Source: Rhodothermales bacterium (lineage in GTDB: Bacteria > Bacteroidota > Rhodothermia > Rhodothermales > Bin80). Taken from it: a stretch of 64,000 bases of DNA. The notes under the pieces are model-generated. The model saw nothing but the letters and a program-made list of their open reading frames with translations, did no database searches and was not told the origin of the DNA. The position numbers and the translations under genes were made by a program. The stretch's first letter is position 1. Each line of letters starts with the position of its first letter. The DNA lies in assembly GCA_022821875.1 (NCBI GenBank), contig JAJECV010000052.1:1-64000 (forward strand), read 5' to 3'. Of the stretch, positions 45,444-55,994 are shown one piece after another.

Positions 45444-47934
45444 GACCAAGGCGAAAATATCCGACCCAATCATGCAGGCCGGAGGGTAAAAATCCTGCGT
45501 TCGGGCGAGTCGGGTCATAGATCTGGACCGCCATGTCAAATCGGGCAACCAAGTATGCCCATGAAACCCGGACCCCCACTCCCCATCCCGCTCCCGTTTC
45601 TTTTAACAGGTTCCGGAATACCAGTCGTCCCGTCGGCTGCCCGGGAGCAGTTTCGTTAAATCCGGGATTCCGCGGACCAAACCATACATTGCCCGCGTCG
45701 GTAAAACTGGCCAGAATCCAATCTGCTCCCAGACGGTCCCGGATGACGGTCTGGCGCAATTCCAGGCTGGCTTCCAGTTTGATGTCCCCTCCCAGGAGGT
45801 TCGTTTCCCGCTGATTTGTGGACAGTTGGTTAAAGCTGGCCGCTCCCGGTCCTAATTGCCGGAGTCCCCATCCCCGCACACTGGAAGCCCCGCCACTGTA
45901 GAAGCGGTGCGTAAAGGGGACGACCGTGGCTTTTCCAACTGGATGGACCCAGCCGCCAAAGAATTTTGCAGCCAGAACCGTACGGTGCCCCAGGCGGTAA
46001 TACCGCCGGAAACTGCTTGTAAATCGTACATACTGACGGTAATAGGCTTCCGACCCACTGCTTCCCAGCGAGAAAAGGCGCAGGCTCTGCTCCAGCGTGC
46101 CGGGAGTAAGCACATAACGATCCAGAAAATAGGGCAGCATGCCACCCAGTTCAACACTGGCCTCATAACTGTAGCCTTCATTTCTGCGGAGCAGGTTCAC
46201 CCGCTCCGACCGAAACGTATACCGGATTGCATTATTGATTTGGGGCTGCGTATAATCTTCCAGGATTTGAGCACGCTGAACCGGGTCAATGATCTGAGAG
46301 GCCCCTTTGGTACCCAGGACCCGGCTGAGGAATCTGGACTCAAAGCCGCGCAGCGTATCAGGTTGGCTTAGGCTCAGATCCATCAGATCAATGAACGAGG
46401 TGATATTGGGGCTATGCTGCAGTTCAAACCGGATGCGCGCAGCAATGCGCCCGCGTATGATCAGACTTAAATCCTGCCGGCGGGCCGTCAGATAACTGAA
46501 CGTAAACCGGGTCCGGGCCTGAAACAGATCCAGATCTAGATGCTGGAATGGAGCAATCAGATAGGGGAGACTCACATTTGCTGAAAATTCCGCCAGCGTA
46601 GAGGAGAGGAAGGTCGTATCTATGTCGGCGGCAATGGATCCCGTCGTACTGAGACTGAGCACTTCGCCACCGCCAAACATATTGGCATTCTTATATGTGA
46701 TTCCCAGACCGCCTCCCAATTCATTTTCGATGCCTCCCAGTGCATCGTTGCTCTGCCGTATGAAGGTCGAAAACAGGAACTGGTGACGGGGGCGGGTTCG
46801 GACGGTGATCCGGAGGGGGAGTGTCTGGTCCGTGGGAGACTGCGAAACAATGTCGGTGAGTGAGAACACCCCCGTGGCTTCCAGTTGCCGCTTTGTGGTC
46901 AGGATTTCAGACTGATTGTACCACGCTCCAGGGCGTATATCCAGGGCTTTGAGCAAAAGCGAACTCTTGATCCGGCGGTCTCCTCGAATTGTGGAGGTTA
47001 CAAGCCGTGACGATTCCCGCCCGGTGAAGAGGGTATCTCTGCGTTCATGCACATTGCGTTCCGGCCCTTCAACGGCAAACTGTACGGTGCCATAGCGGTA
47101 GCGCCTGCCGGTACGGATTCTTAGTTCGACATGGAAGGAATCCGTGGTGACTGGAGTCACAACAGCACGAATTGAATCACGTGTGACGGCGGCAAACCCC
47201 ATATTGCGGAGCACGGTCAGGAGCCTGCCCCGCTCTTCAAGCAGTTGACTTTCCTGGAATCGCTGTGGTGTGGGTTTATAATCCAGTAAGGGCTGGCCGG
47301 GCAGTGGAGAAAACAGAGATCTTTGCACAAGCTGCTGGCGCTGTGCAAGATCCAGACTGTCCAGTCCAGTATAGGATACCCGGGTAAGCAGCGTGGCGGG
47401 GCCCTGAACGATATGGAATGTAACATAGGCATGGCTTCCCTTAACCTCGGTCTGATAGTCTATTCTGGTCTGGAGATATCCCTCTCGCTCAAAGAATACG
47501 CGAAGTTGCTCCAGATCCGTGGCAAGTACAGTTTCATCTACAACAGAACCCGGTTCGCCCAGACTCATGAAGGCCCGGCTCAAACGTGTACCTAATCGGC
47601 CGGCCTCTCCAACCCTGTAGAGCCAGAGCCACCAGTGCGCTCCGCGAATCCCAAGAAATTCCCGATTGGGCACAGTACGGATATGACTTTGAAGAACTTC
47701 GTCGGAGAAGTCCAATTCCCCGACAAAGGACACCTCTGCGATATGAGGCGCGTCAGGTGCAGTTTGAGCGGAGGCAGCTACGGTTGCGAGCCCTCCAGCC
47801 AATACAAGCAGATGAAAAATCCACCTACTCGTCCTCGAAATAGAAATCGTCGTCGGCCGTCGGGTAGTCGGGCCATACTTCATCCATGCTTTCGTAGGGT
47901 TCACCTTCGTCTTCCAGTTCCCGGAGATTTTCAA
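45433..47934 (-). CDS. BamA/TamA-type outer membrane assembly protein (POTRA + Omp85 barrel)
   Basis: IAEVSFVGELDFSDEVL...; barrel motif FYSGGASSVRGWGLRQLGPG. Start may be internal (about 47883). Confidence 0.85.
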   Translation of the reverse strand: MKISGNWKTKVNPTKAWMKYGPTTRRPTTISISRTSRWIFHLLVLAGGLATVAASAQTAPDAPHIAEVSFVGELDFSDEVLQSHIRTVPNREFLGIRGAHWWLWLYRVGEAGRLGTRLSRAFMSLGEPGSVVDETVLATDLEQLRVFFEREGYLQTRIDYQTEVKGSHAYVTFHIVQGPATLLTRVSYTGLDSLDLAQRQQLVQRSLFSPLPGQPLLDYKPTPQRFQESQLLEERGRLLTVLRNMGFAAVTRDSIRAVVTPVTTDSFHVELRIRTGRRYRYGTVQFAVEGPERNVHERRDTLFTGRESSRLVTSTIRGDRRIKSSLLLKALDIRPGAWYNQSEILTTKRQLEATGVFSLTDIVSQSPTDQTLPLRITVRTRPRHQFLFSTFIRQSNDALGGIENELGGGLGITYKNANMFGGGEVLSLSTTGSIAADIDTTFLSSTLAEFSANVSLPYLIAPFQHLDLDLFQARTRFTFSYLTARRQDLSLIIRGRIAARIRFELQHSPNITSFIDLMDLSLSQPDTLRGFESRFLSRVLGTKGASQIIDPVQRAQILEDYTQPQINNAIRYTFRSERVNLLRRNEGYSYEASVELGGMLPYFLDRYVLTPGTLEQSLRLFSLGSSGSEAYYRQYVRFTSSFRRYYRLGHRTVLAAKFFGGWVHPVGKATVVPFTHRFYSGGASSVRGWGLRQLGPGAASFNQLSTNQRETNLLGGDIKLEASLELRQTVIRDRLGADWILASFTDAGNVWFGPRNPGFNETAPGQPTGRLVFRNLLKETGAGWGVGVRVSWAYLVARFDMAVQIYDPTRPNAGFLPSGLHDWVGYFRLGHAF

Positions 47935-48046
47935 TTACTTCAAAAGGCGCTCCTGTACGTTCGGCATAGTCAATAAGTTCGTCCTGTGTCGCTGGCCATG
48001 GAGCATCTTCAAGATATGAAGCCAGTTCGAGTGTCCAGTATCCCAT
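47825..48046 (-). CDS. DUF2795-like small acidic protein
   Basis: LELASYLEDAPWPATQDELIDYAERTGAPFEVIENLRELED...YESMDEVWPDYP. Confidence 0.75.
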   Translation of the reverse strand: MGYWTLELASYLEDAPWPATQDELIDYAERTGAPFEVIENLRELEDEGEPYESMDEVWPDYPTADDDFYFEDE

Positions 48047-48142
48047 GTTGAATGTAATGTGTATTTAGTGATCCGTAGGTGAAACCGGATATTATGCAAT
48101 CCAGAGGAATATGTTGTAATTCCGGGGCAACCTGCAAAAAAA

Positions 48143-49114
48143 TCAGTCCAGTGACGGGAGGCTGTCTAATTCGTTTGCCCGGTTCAGGAGCTGCTGATAT
48201 TGCTGCGGGGTCATGCTGGGGCCCAGGAAGTATTTTGGGTCAAGCGCATTGTTATTGTGGTCACGCACTTCATAGTGAACATGCGGTGCAACGCTGAGCC
48301 CCGTGTTCCCGCTTAAGGCAATTTGTTCGCCGCGAACCACCTTTACACCTTTGCGGATTCCCGGCAGTACCTGTTGCAGGTGGCCGTAGAGTGTCTTGTA
48401 TCCCGCCTCAGGGTGATCAATGAGGATATAGCGGCCATATCCGATTTTGGAGAAGCCAATTTCTTCAATTACGCCTGCCCCCGTTGCGTAGACCGGCGTA
48501 TTCATAGGGACCGCAATATCCAGACCGGAATGCATCCGTTTATAATGCAGAATCGGATGTAGACGAATCCCGAAATTGGATGAAAGGCGTCCTTGAGTGG
48601 GCCAAATGGCGGGCAGTTGGGCTAATGCTTCTTTTCGCTTAAGTCCAAGCACCTCAAGGTACTGAAAACTGGCGGTCTGCAGATTAATCTGCCGTTCCAG
48701 CTGATCAAGGAGTGCTGCGTGATCTCGGAGAAGTTGCGAGGTCGACTTGCTGAAACCGTCAAAATGGGCATATGCATCAATCCCTCCAACACCTACTTGA
48801 CGCACATCATCCGGGATTGGTTCTGCCTGCAGGATCAGCCGATACAGTTCCCGGTCTGTCTCCGAGAGGGTCTCCAGCTGCTCACTCAGACGATCCACCC
48901 GCTGACGAGACTCCGAGAGTTGCTCCTGAAGGGCTTGGTTCTCTGCAACTAATAACTGCTCCTGTGCTGTAGGGATAAGAAGATCAATCGTGATCCATCC
49001 CGTCACAAAAATCGCCAGAAGGCCTCCCGCAAACGACAAAAGGCGAGGCCAGCCGAACGGGGTGACCACCGGCTCAAGTGTGCGCGGGTCAATATGGTAT
49101 CTCCTAAACTTCAT
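48143..49114 (-). CDS. M23-family metallopeptidase
   Basis: TM, coiled coil, HPILHYKRMHSGLDIAVPMNTPVYATGAGVIEE...YKTLYGHL..VAPHVHYEVR. Confidence 0.93.
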   Translation of the reverse strand: MKFRRYHIDPRTLEPVVTPFGWPRLLSFAGGLLAIFVTGWITIDLLIPTAQEQLLVAENQALQEQLSESRQRVDRLSEQLETLSETDRELYRLILQAEPIPDDVRQVGVGGIDAYAHFDGFSKSTSQLLRDHAALLDQLERQINLQTASFQYLEVLGLKRKEALAQLPAIWPTQGRLSSNFGIRLHPILHYKRMHSGLDIAVPMNTPVYATGAGVIEEIGFSKIGYGRYILIDHPEAGYKTLYGHLQQVLPGIRKGVKVVRGEQIALSGNTGLSVAPHVHYEVRDHNNNALDPKYFLGPSMTPQQYQQLLNRANELDSLPSLD

Positions 49115-49275
49115 TCCATCTCAAAAATTTGTGAAACAGGAAAACCGACATACTCCAACGAAGAAATATACGTTATAGACTCCAAAATACAATCAACGGT
49201 TCGATTTCTACCCATAAAATAAGAAATGGTTACGTTTTCAGGTGTAAAATCCAAGTGTATGGTATATAGCAGTGC

Positions 49276-50271
49276 TTAAGGCACCTCAATTTTGTCAAGA
49301 ATTTTCTGGATAATCGTTTCGGCTTCCATTTCCTCTGCCTCTGCTTCATAGGTTACGGCAACCCGGTGGCGGAGCACATCCATGGCAATGGAACGTACAT
49401 CCTCCGGAGTCACATATGCACGGTGACGAAGAAATGCATGGGCGCGTGCTGCAAGGTTCAGATTGATCGTTGCTCTGGGGGAGGCACCGTACTCAATCAG
49501 AGGCTTGAGCTCGGACAGATCAAACGCGTGGGGATCCCTTGTAGCAATGACCAGGTCTACGATATAGCGCTCAACACGCTCGTCCATGTAGAGTTCATTC
49601 AGGACTAGCCGGGCGGACAGAATTTTTTCGGATTCAACGACCCGTCTGACCTCGGTTCTGGCGCTGGTTCGGGCCATCCGGCGCATAATTTCCATCTCGT
49701 CCTCACGGGATGGGTAGCCGACCTTGATTTTCAGCATGAACCGGTCAACTTGCGCCTCCGGCAGGGGGTACGTTCCTTCTTGCTCAATCGGGTTCTGGGT
49801 TGCAAGTACCAGAAACGGCTCCTCAAGCGGGAAGGTCGTTTCGCCGATGGTAATCTGCCTTTCCTGCATGCTCTCCAGCAAAGCACTCTGAACTTTTGCC
49901 GGTGAACGGTTCACCTCGTCTGCAAGTACCATGTTTGCAAACAGGGGGCCTTTTTTGATGGAGAACTCGCCTGTCTTCTGATTATAGATGAGCGTACCTA
50001 AAAGGTCGGCAGGAAGCAGGTCCGGTGTGAACTGAATACGCTGAAATTGTCCGCCGATGGACCGTGCCAGAGAACTTACGGTCAGGGTCTTTGCGAGTCC
50101 TGGGACGCCTTCCAGCAATACGTGGCCCGAGGCGAGAAGTCCAATCATCAGGCGTTCAATCATGTAACTCTGCCCAACGACAACGCGTCCAATCTCATCA
50201 CGCAGATCGTCCACAAAAGCACTCTCAACACGAATGCGTTCGCTAACCTGAGCAAGATCAAAATCGGCCAT
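49276..50271 (-). CDS. MoxR-family AAA ATPase
   Basis: LLEGVPGLAKTL, LLADEVNRSPAKVQSALLESMQERQ-like, ATQNPIEQEGTYPLPEAQVDRF. Confidence 0.95.
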   Translation of the reverse strand: MADFDLAQVSERIRVESAFVDDLRDEIGRVVVGQSYMIERLMIGLLASGHVLLEGVPGLAKTLTVSSLARSIGGQFQRIQFTPDLLPADLLGTLIYNQKTGEFSIKKGPLFANMVLADEVNRSPAKVQSALLESMQERQITIGETTFPLEEPFLVLATQNPIEQEGTYPLPEAQVDRFMLKIKVGYPSREDEMEIMRRMARTSARTEVRRVVESEKILSARLVLNELYMDERVERYIVDLVIATRDPHAFDLSELKPLIEYGASPRATINLNLAARAHAFLRHRAYVTPEDVRSIAMDVLRHRVAVTYEAEAEEMEAETIIQKILDKIEVP

Positions 50272-50312
50272 GGAGTAGTAATTTGGTCAAGTAAGGCCGA
50301 TCTTATGCAATC

Positions 50313-51245
50313 TTAACCATCATGTTCATCCAACCGGGATCTTAGCGGGACCGGATGGCCATTCAGGAAGTCCTGTACTTCAAGAACCCTCTGGCCGGGG
50401 GCCTGTAGATGTGTGACGGAGATTGCCCCGGTCTGGCAGGCAATGACGAGGCGGCCATCGGATTGAAGCACGCTCCCCGGGATCCCGCGACCCTCCGTAA
50501 CACGGCTCCCCAGGATTTTCAGTCTGTGGGATTTCCACGGAGTCCAGGCACCGGGATAGGGGGAGAGGCCGCGGCAGTGGTTATGGACATCTTCTGCCGG
50601 TTTGGCCCACTGGATGCGGCAGTCATCCCGGAAAATTTTCGGTGCGGCCGTCGCAAGTGCATCTTCCTGTGTGTACTCCTGTACGCGTCCGGTGGAGATC
50701 CGCCGCGTTGTTTCCAGCACGGCGCGTGCCCCCAGGCACGCCAGACGGTCATGTAGGCTCCCTGCGGTTTCATTTTGTGGAACGGTGGTCGGCCACTGGA
50801 GGATAATATTTCCTGTATCTACAGCAGGTTTCAGGAAAAATGTCGTCACACCGGTTTCGCTGGCCCCTGCCATCAGCGCCCGATGGATGGGGGCGGCCCC
50901 CCGAAATTTCGGAAGTAGAGAGGCATGAAGGTTAAACGCTCCCAGTTTCGCACATGTGAAGACCTCACGAGGCAGAATGCGGAATGCCACCACGATTTGG
51001 AGATCACACTGGAGCTCCTTGATCCGGGCTGCAAACGCGGGATCTTTTACGGATCCCGGTTGGATCAGTGTCTGGATCCCCAAGCGCACTGCGGCCTGTT
51101 TGACCGCAGTGGGCTGCAGTTTACGGCCTCGTCCACGCGGGCGGTCAGGGCCGGTAACCACTGCAACCGGTCGGTAATCATTTTCGGCCAGGATTTCCAG
51201 TGAGGGTACTGCAAACTCGGGTGTCCCCATGAAGACAATGCGCAT
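50313..51245 (-). CDS. fmt: Methionyl-tRNA formyltransferase
   Basis: MRIVFMGTPEFAVPSLEIL; FNLHASLLPKFRGAAPIHRALMAG; start refined to 51245. Confidence 0.95.
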   Translation of the reverse strand: MRIVFMGTPEFAVPSLEILAENDYRPVAVVTGPDRPRGRGRKLQPTAVKQAAVRLGIQTLIQPGSVKDPAFAARIKELQCDLQIVVAFRILPREVFTCAKLGAFNLHASLLPKFRGAAPIHRALMAGASETGVTTFFLKPAVDTGNIILQWPTTVPQNETAGSLHDRLACLGARAVLETTRRISTGRVQEYTQEDALATAAPKIFRDDCRIQWAKPAEDVHNHCRGLSPYPGAWTPWKSHRLKILGSRVTEGRGIPGSVLQSDGRLVIACQTGAISVTHLQAPGQRVLEVQDFLNGHPVPLRSRLDEHDG

Positions 51246-51282
51246 ATCCGTCAGCAAGGATTTGGGTACAGAATCAATGGGC

Positions 51283-52236
51283 TTATACGATGGACAGAGC
51301 TTTGACGAAGCGTTCCCGGTCAAAGACTTGCAGATCTTCCAGCCCCTCTCCCACGCCAATGTACTTGACGGGGACCTTGAATTCATTGGAGATACCAATA
51401 ATAATCCCCCCCTTGGCAGAGCCGTCCAGTTTGGTGATCACCAGGCCGGTGACCTCCACACTGTTGGTAAACTCCTGCGCCTGTCGCAGTGCATTTTGTC
51501 CAATCGTGGCATCCAGAACCAGAAGTACTTCGTGAGGTGCCCCCGCTAGTTGCCGCCCCATAACACGTTTTATTTTTGCCAGTTCATCCATGAGTCCGGT
51601 TTTGGTATGCAGGCGGCCTGCCGTATCAATAATCGCAACATCCGCGGAGCGACGGACTGCGGACTGAACGGTATCAAATGCAACTGCTGCCGGATCTGCA
51701 CCATGGGACTGTTTAATGATATCTACCTGTGCCCGATTGGCCCAGACCTCAAGCTGCTCAATCGCGGCGGCACGGAAGGTGTCTCCAGCGCCAATGAGCA
51801 CGCTCCGTCCAGCCTGCGTATAGCGCCAGGCAATCTTGCCGATGGTCGTGGTTTTGCCCACGCCATTGACTCCGACCACCATGATTACATGAGGATGATT
51901 TTTCAGCGGAGCATCAAAGTTTACGGGGCGTTCAGGGATGTTTTTTTCGAGGAGTTCCGCAATTTCCTGATTGATCAGGAGTTGCAATTCTTCGGAGGAT
52001 GTATACCGGTCTTTTGCGGCTCTTTTTTCAATCCGGCTGACAATTTCGAGCGTGGTGTTCACCCCGACATCGCTGGTGATCAGCGCCTCTTCGATACCGT
52101 CCAGAACGGACTCATCCACCTTACGTTTGCCCTTGATCAGACGGCCGATCTTTCCGAAAAGGCCTTCCCGGGTTTTTTTTAATCCGGACTCCAGTCGATC
52201 CTGATCCTGAGTTTTCCGGCGTTTAATGAATTTCAT
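51283..52236 (-). CDS. ftsY: Signal recognition particle receptor FtsY
   Basis: GVNGVGKTTTIGKIAW, GAGDTFRAAAIEQLEVWA, DTAGRLHTKTGLMDELAKI, TKLDGSAKGG. Confidence 0.97.
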   Translation of the reverse strand: MKFIKRRKTQDQDRLESGLKKTREGLFGKIGRLIKGKRKVDESVLDGIEEALITSDVGVNTTLEIVSRIEKRAAKDRYTSSEELQLLINQEIAELLEKNIPERPVNFDAPLKNHPHVIMVVGVNGVGKTTTIGKIAWRYTQAGRSVLIGAGDTFRAAAIEQLEVWANRAQVDIIKQSHGADPAAVAFDTVQSAVRRSADVAIIDTAGRLHTKTGLMDELAKIKRVMGRQLAGAPHEVLLVLDATIGQNALRQAQEFTNSVEVTGLVITKLDGSAKGGIIIGISNEFKVPVKYIGVGEGLEDLQVFDRERFVKALSIV

Positions 52237-52781
52237 TTAGTTGGTTCAGCAGGGTGATTACGAAGGCGTAGAAACCGCGCTCCATAGATGATCAGTGAAA
52301 GCGAGAGCAGCCCGATGGTGATCCAGATTGCAGCTGCCATCACGATTGGATCGGCTTTCAGAAGTGCAAGGACCAAAGTGACCCCAACAGCTGTCGCTGC
52401 AATCTTACCGGGGGAATTGCTCATCTGTACATGTCCAATATGGCGTGTCAGGAAAATTCCTCCGGTTGCAATCAGTACGTCGCGCAGAATGACGGCCCCC
52501 AAAAACCAGAAGGGCAGCAGGTTTTTTCCTGCAAGCACAATTCCAAGCAGGGCGGCAGACACCTTATCGGCCGCTGGATCCAGGATCTTGCCCCACTCGG
52601 ATACGGTGTTGGTGCGGCGGGCAATCTGACCATCAAATAAATCCGTAAGCCCTGCAGCAAGGATGAAGGTCAGGCTCCAGGTTATCGCACCATCCATAAG
52701 AATGATCACGGCGGCCGCGCCGGAAAGCGGGACACGTAAGAGACTCAGTATGTTGGCCAATGTCCAGAACGGGCCCTGCAT
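52233..52781 (-). CDS. pgsA: CDP-alcohol phosphatidyltransferase (PgsA-like)
   Basis: Motif DLFDGQIARRTNTVSEWGKILDPAADK. Confidence 0.88.
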   Translation of the reverse strand: MQGPFWTLANILSLLRVPLSGAAAVIILMDGAITWSLTFILAAGLTDLFDGQIARRTNTVSEWGKILDPAADKVSAALLGIVLAGKNLLPFWFLGAVILRDVLIATGGIFLTRHIGHVQMSNSPGKIAATAVGVTLVLALLKADPIVMAAAIWITIGLLSLSLIIYGARFLRLRNHPAEPTK

Positions 52782-52892
52782 GGAAAATGGTTACGAGGTA
52801 TCACACATGAAACTCCGTGGTACGAGGTTCCCCCCAAAAAGGTACCATGTCGGCCGTCAGATCCGAAACATCTGAGAGGTTGAAGAGTACCG

Positions 52893-53495
52893 TTGCCGAG
52901 ATTTAGTTACTTACCGCATAGTATGATGTTACAATCCGCCCGGACACCCTGGATCAGGACATTGACTCCCGACAGGGCATCCGTACTCGTTCAGTTTCTG
53001 GCAATCACCTTTTTTGCCGTTGCAACAGCACTTGGTGCACAGGTGCGGATCTATCTCTGGGAGATCCCGATTACGCTTCAGACGCTCTTTGTATACGGGA
53101 GTGGTTTAGTGCTCGGGGCGAGGAACGGTTTTCTGTCCATGATGCTCTATTTACTTATCGGGATGTTCCTGCCTGTCTATGCCGGGAGTGGATACGGTCT
53201 CATGTACCTGACTGGTGCAGTCAGCGCAGGTTATCTTTTGGGGATGCCGTTGTCGGCATCCGTGATCGGCTTGATCGGAAAACATCAAACCAGCGTGTTT
53301 GGAGGGGTGCTTGCGGTTGCTGCAGGCTCTGCTGTACTCTTTGCATGTGGGGTAACCTGGTTACATTTTGCGGCCTCACATTCCTCCTGGTGGTATTCCA
53401 TCGAGGTTGGATGGCTTCGGTTTGCAGGGTTTGATGCCGTAAAGATTCTGACCGTCGGACTCACATATAGTGGTTTGCGGCGTTGGGGACGATAG
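52893..53495 (+). CDS. bioY: Biotin transporter BioY
   Basis: PITLQTLFVYGSGLVLGARNGFLSMMLYLLIGMFLPVYAGSGYG; TM-rich. Confidence 0.9.
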   Translation: MPRFSYLPHSMMLQSARTPWIRTLTPDRASVLVQFLAITFFAVATALGAQVRIYLWEIPITLQTLFVYGSGLVLGARNGFLSMMLYLLIGMFLPVYAGSGYGLMYLTGAVSAGYLLGMPLSASVIGLIGKHQTSVFGGVLAVAAGSAVLFACGVTWLHFAASHSSWWYSIEVGWLRFAGFDAVKILTVGLTYSGLRRWGR

Positions 53496-54673
53496 TGCAC
53501 GCAATGAACCGCGTATGGAGGGTCGTACTCGTGGGATGGATCCTGTCCGGTTCATCTGTGGTCGCACAGTCCAGTATCCTGAACGAGCCGGATGTCCAGG
53601 CATCTGCCAAAGCCGGGCTGGACGCATTGTATGATCTTCAGTTCGAAGAGGCAGAGTCTCATTTTCAAACGATCACCGAGCAATATTCGGATCATCCCAT
53701 TGGTCCGTTCCTGGAAGCCTTAACGCTTTGGTGGACGATTCTTCTGGATTTAACGGAGACTGCCTATGACGAAGCATTTTATGCGGCTATGGGGGAGGTC
53801 ATCACGCGCAGCGATGAACGACTGGATATGGACGAGAGTGATTTTGACGCGATGTTTTTCAAGGGGATTGCATTAGGATTCAGGGGGCGTTTACGTTCCA
53901 ACCGCCGTGACTGGATCCGGGCGGCAGCGGATGGGAGACGGGCAATGGGGTATGTACTGGCGGTTGCGGATGCAGATACAACCAATCACGACTTTGCGAT
54001 GGGGCGGGGACTCTACCAGTACTATGCTGCACTGATTCCCGAACGATATCCGTTTGTGCGACCGATTACGGCGTTTCTTCCACCTGGAGACCGCCTCGGC
54101 GGATTGTTTGAACTTGAGCGTACGGCAAGAGACGGATACTACATGCAGACGGAGGCGATGTATTTTCTGGCGCAGATCAATTACCTCTACGAGAAAGATT
54201 TCCAGGCCTGTGTCCGACAAATTTCGTGGCTCCGGGATAAGTATCCCGGAAATTCTTTTTTCCATACGCTGGAGGGCCGAATCTATGCAAGTTGGCACCA
54301 GTGGCAGGCTTCGGACACTGTCTTTACCGACATTCTGGAGCGTTACAAAACGCAGCAGACCGGCTATACACCGGCGATGGCGGAGCAGGCACTGTACTTT
54401 CTGGCCCGGTCACATATCACCAGAGGGGAAGCGTCTGCCGCCTTATTGCATCTTTTGTCTCTGGAAGCACTGACGGCGCGGCTGGACACGGACAGTTACT
54501 TTAAGGTTGCCGGTCGTCTGTATCAGGGGATTGCGTATGATCTGATCGGAGACCGAGGCCAGGCGATTGCCCGGTACCGGGAAGTGCTCAAAATGAAACG
54601 CTGGGGATCTAGTCACACCAATGCCCGGCGGTATCTGGAGGATCCCTATCCGGCAACCGGGCAGCGGGACTAG
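53483..54673 (+). CDS. TPR-like secreted protein of unknown function
   Basis: Signal peptide; helical repeats LYDLQFEEAESHFQTI, GNSFFHTLEGRIYASWHQWQASDTVF. Confidence 0.65.
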   Translation: MGTIVHAMNRVWRVVLVGWILSGSSVVAQSSILNEPDVQASAKAGLDALYDLQFEEAESHFQTITEQYSDHPIGPFLEALTLWWTILLDLTETAYDEAFYAAMGEVITRSDERLDMDESDFDAMFFKGIALGFRGRLRSNRRDWIRAAADGRRAMGYVLAVADADTTNHDFAMGRGLYQYYAALIPERYPFVRPITAFLPPGDRLGGLFELERTARDGYYMQTEAMYFLAQINYLYEKDFQACVRQISWLRDKYPGNSFFHTLEGRIYASWHQWQASDTVFTDILERYKTQQTGYTPAMAEQALYFLARSHITRGEASAALLHLLSLEALTARLDTDSYFKVAGRLYQGIAYDLIGDRGQAIARYREVLKMKRWGSSHTNARRYLEDPYPATGQRD

Positions 54674-55167
54674 TTCTCGTCCGCAGTTGGTCCGTAGCTT
54701 GGAGGAAGGGGCACATCATTCATGCGCAGGTACACGGAGAGTTGTGCCCGGTGATGAACCAGATGGCTGATCCCGAACCGGCGGAGTACCGTTGCCTTGG
54801 ATTCGGTGAAGTATACCTGGTCCCCGTATTGCAGTGTCCAGGGTTCGGACAGTGTATCCTCGGTTGTCCGGCCTAGAGTCGCCAGTAACTTGCGTTCATT
54901 GGAATCAAACGCAGCCATTAACTCTGCCTGGGTGGACACGTTCGTTTTTGGCCAGGGCTTGGACATGTCAATTCCGTCTTTCTCCAGCGTAATGATCTGC
55001 CACCAGAGCAGATCAACGATATGGGAGGCCAATTCGCCCATGGTCCACGATTTTTTATGCGGCCGCCAGTTAAAACTGTCATCGGGGACGCGGGAAAGCA
55101 TTTTCCGCGTCACCCCCAGTTCATATTCCATGTCACCGAATGCCAGCTGAAGGGGATCTATGGCCAT
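54670..55167 (-). CDS. DinB-family protein
   Basis: WTMGELASHIVDLLWW, FGISHLVHHRAQLSVYLR. Confidence 0.88.
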   Translation of the reverse strand: MAIDPLQLAFGDMEYELGVTRKMLSRVPDDSFNWRPHKKSWTMGELASHIVDLLWWQIITLEKDGIDMSKPWPKTNVSTQAELMAAFDSNERKLLATLGRTTEDTLSEPWTLQYGDQVYFTESKATVLRRFGISHLVHHRAQLSVYLRMNDVPLPPSYGPTADEN

Positions 55168-55419
55168 TAAATTTGATGTCTGTTCTCAACTGCCTGTAAA
55201 CCCGGCGGATTACATTTTGATTCAATGGAACGCTGCCGTGCAGAAAAATATGCTGACGGGGGCTGGGCCACAGATTCTTCGGATTTCAAATTGCTGATAG
55301 AGGTTAGAATCCGTCATTAACATCGACTGCGAATGGAGACAGATTGATGTCGGTTGACACTAGCACCTCTCGCTGATCGTGAAGTCCGAACACTGTTCCT
55401 GTCCAGATAAATCATTGAT

Positions 55420-55600
55420 GTCGTACCGGCGCACAAAATCAGGTGGGTTTCGTTGATTTCCGGATTTTTTCACGGTGGAGGGGCACGGCTGACTTGAGAT
55501 TGTCGCGGACGACAATCTAGGGCACGGCCCCAAAAAATTCAAACATCCGCACATGCGTCCCAATCCAGCTGCGAAGCTTTTGATCCGGCAGAGCCTCTGC
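55420..55600 (-). pseudogene. IS21-like IstA transposase fragment (decayed)
   Basis: Minus frame reads [37 protein letters not shown], resembling the IstA core ([26 protein letters not shown]), then stops/frameshifts. Confidence 0.75.
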
Positions 55601-55994
55601 TTAAAGGTGATTGGAGCCCCCAATACTCCAACAAAAATCTAGGCATGGGTCACCTCGCCCGTGAACGAAATCCCTTCTTAGTTGTCATCATCCGCCTTTT
55701 GGTCGATGCCAAACAAATAAACATGAGACAGGAGATTTTTAAGTTGGAAAGTTACGGAGTATATACCAGAGAAAGGTATTGAACACTTCAAATAGGCCAA
55801 ATGAAAAATCCGCACATAGAGCACGAAAACGAGGTTTTTCAAAAACAAACCGTCGAAGTCAGGGTGAAGGTGATCCTGCGGCAGCGATCTGCGTAACAGG
55901 GGAGCGTTGGGGGTTCGTTCAGAGTTTGCAGTCCCGCCCTGTACGTATCTTCCGTGTATATAGCTGGCAATGATGATCATAAAATCTTTTTACT

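Noticed and set aside
55497-55518. Hairpin AGATTGTCG-CGGA-CGACAATCT
   Set aside because: Falls inside the IstA fossil, at the codons for IVVRDNLK (IVVPDNLK in intact IstA); the dyad is a by-product of that coding sequence rather than a regulatory element.
55678-55980. 100-aa minus ORF in the gene desert
   Set aside because: No recognisable family or start context; probably chance ORF or further decayed mobile DNA.
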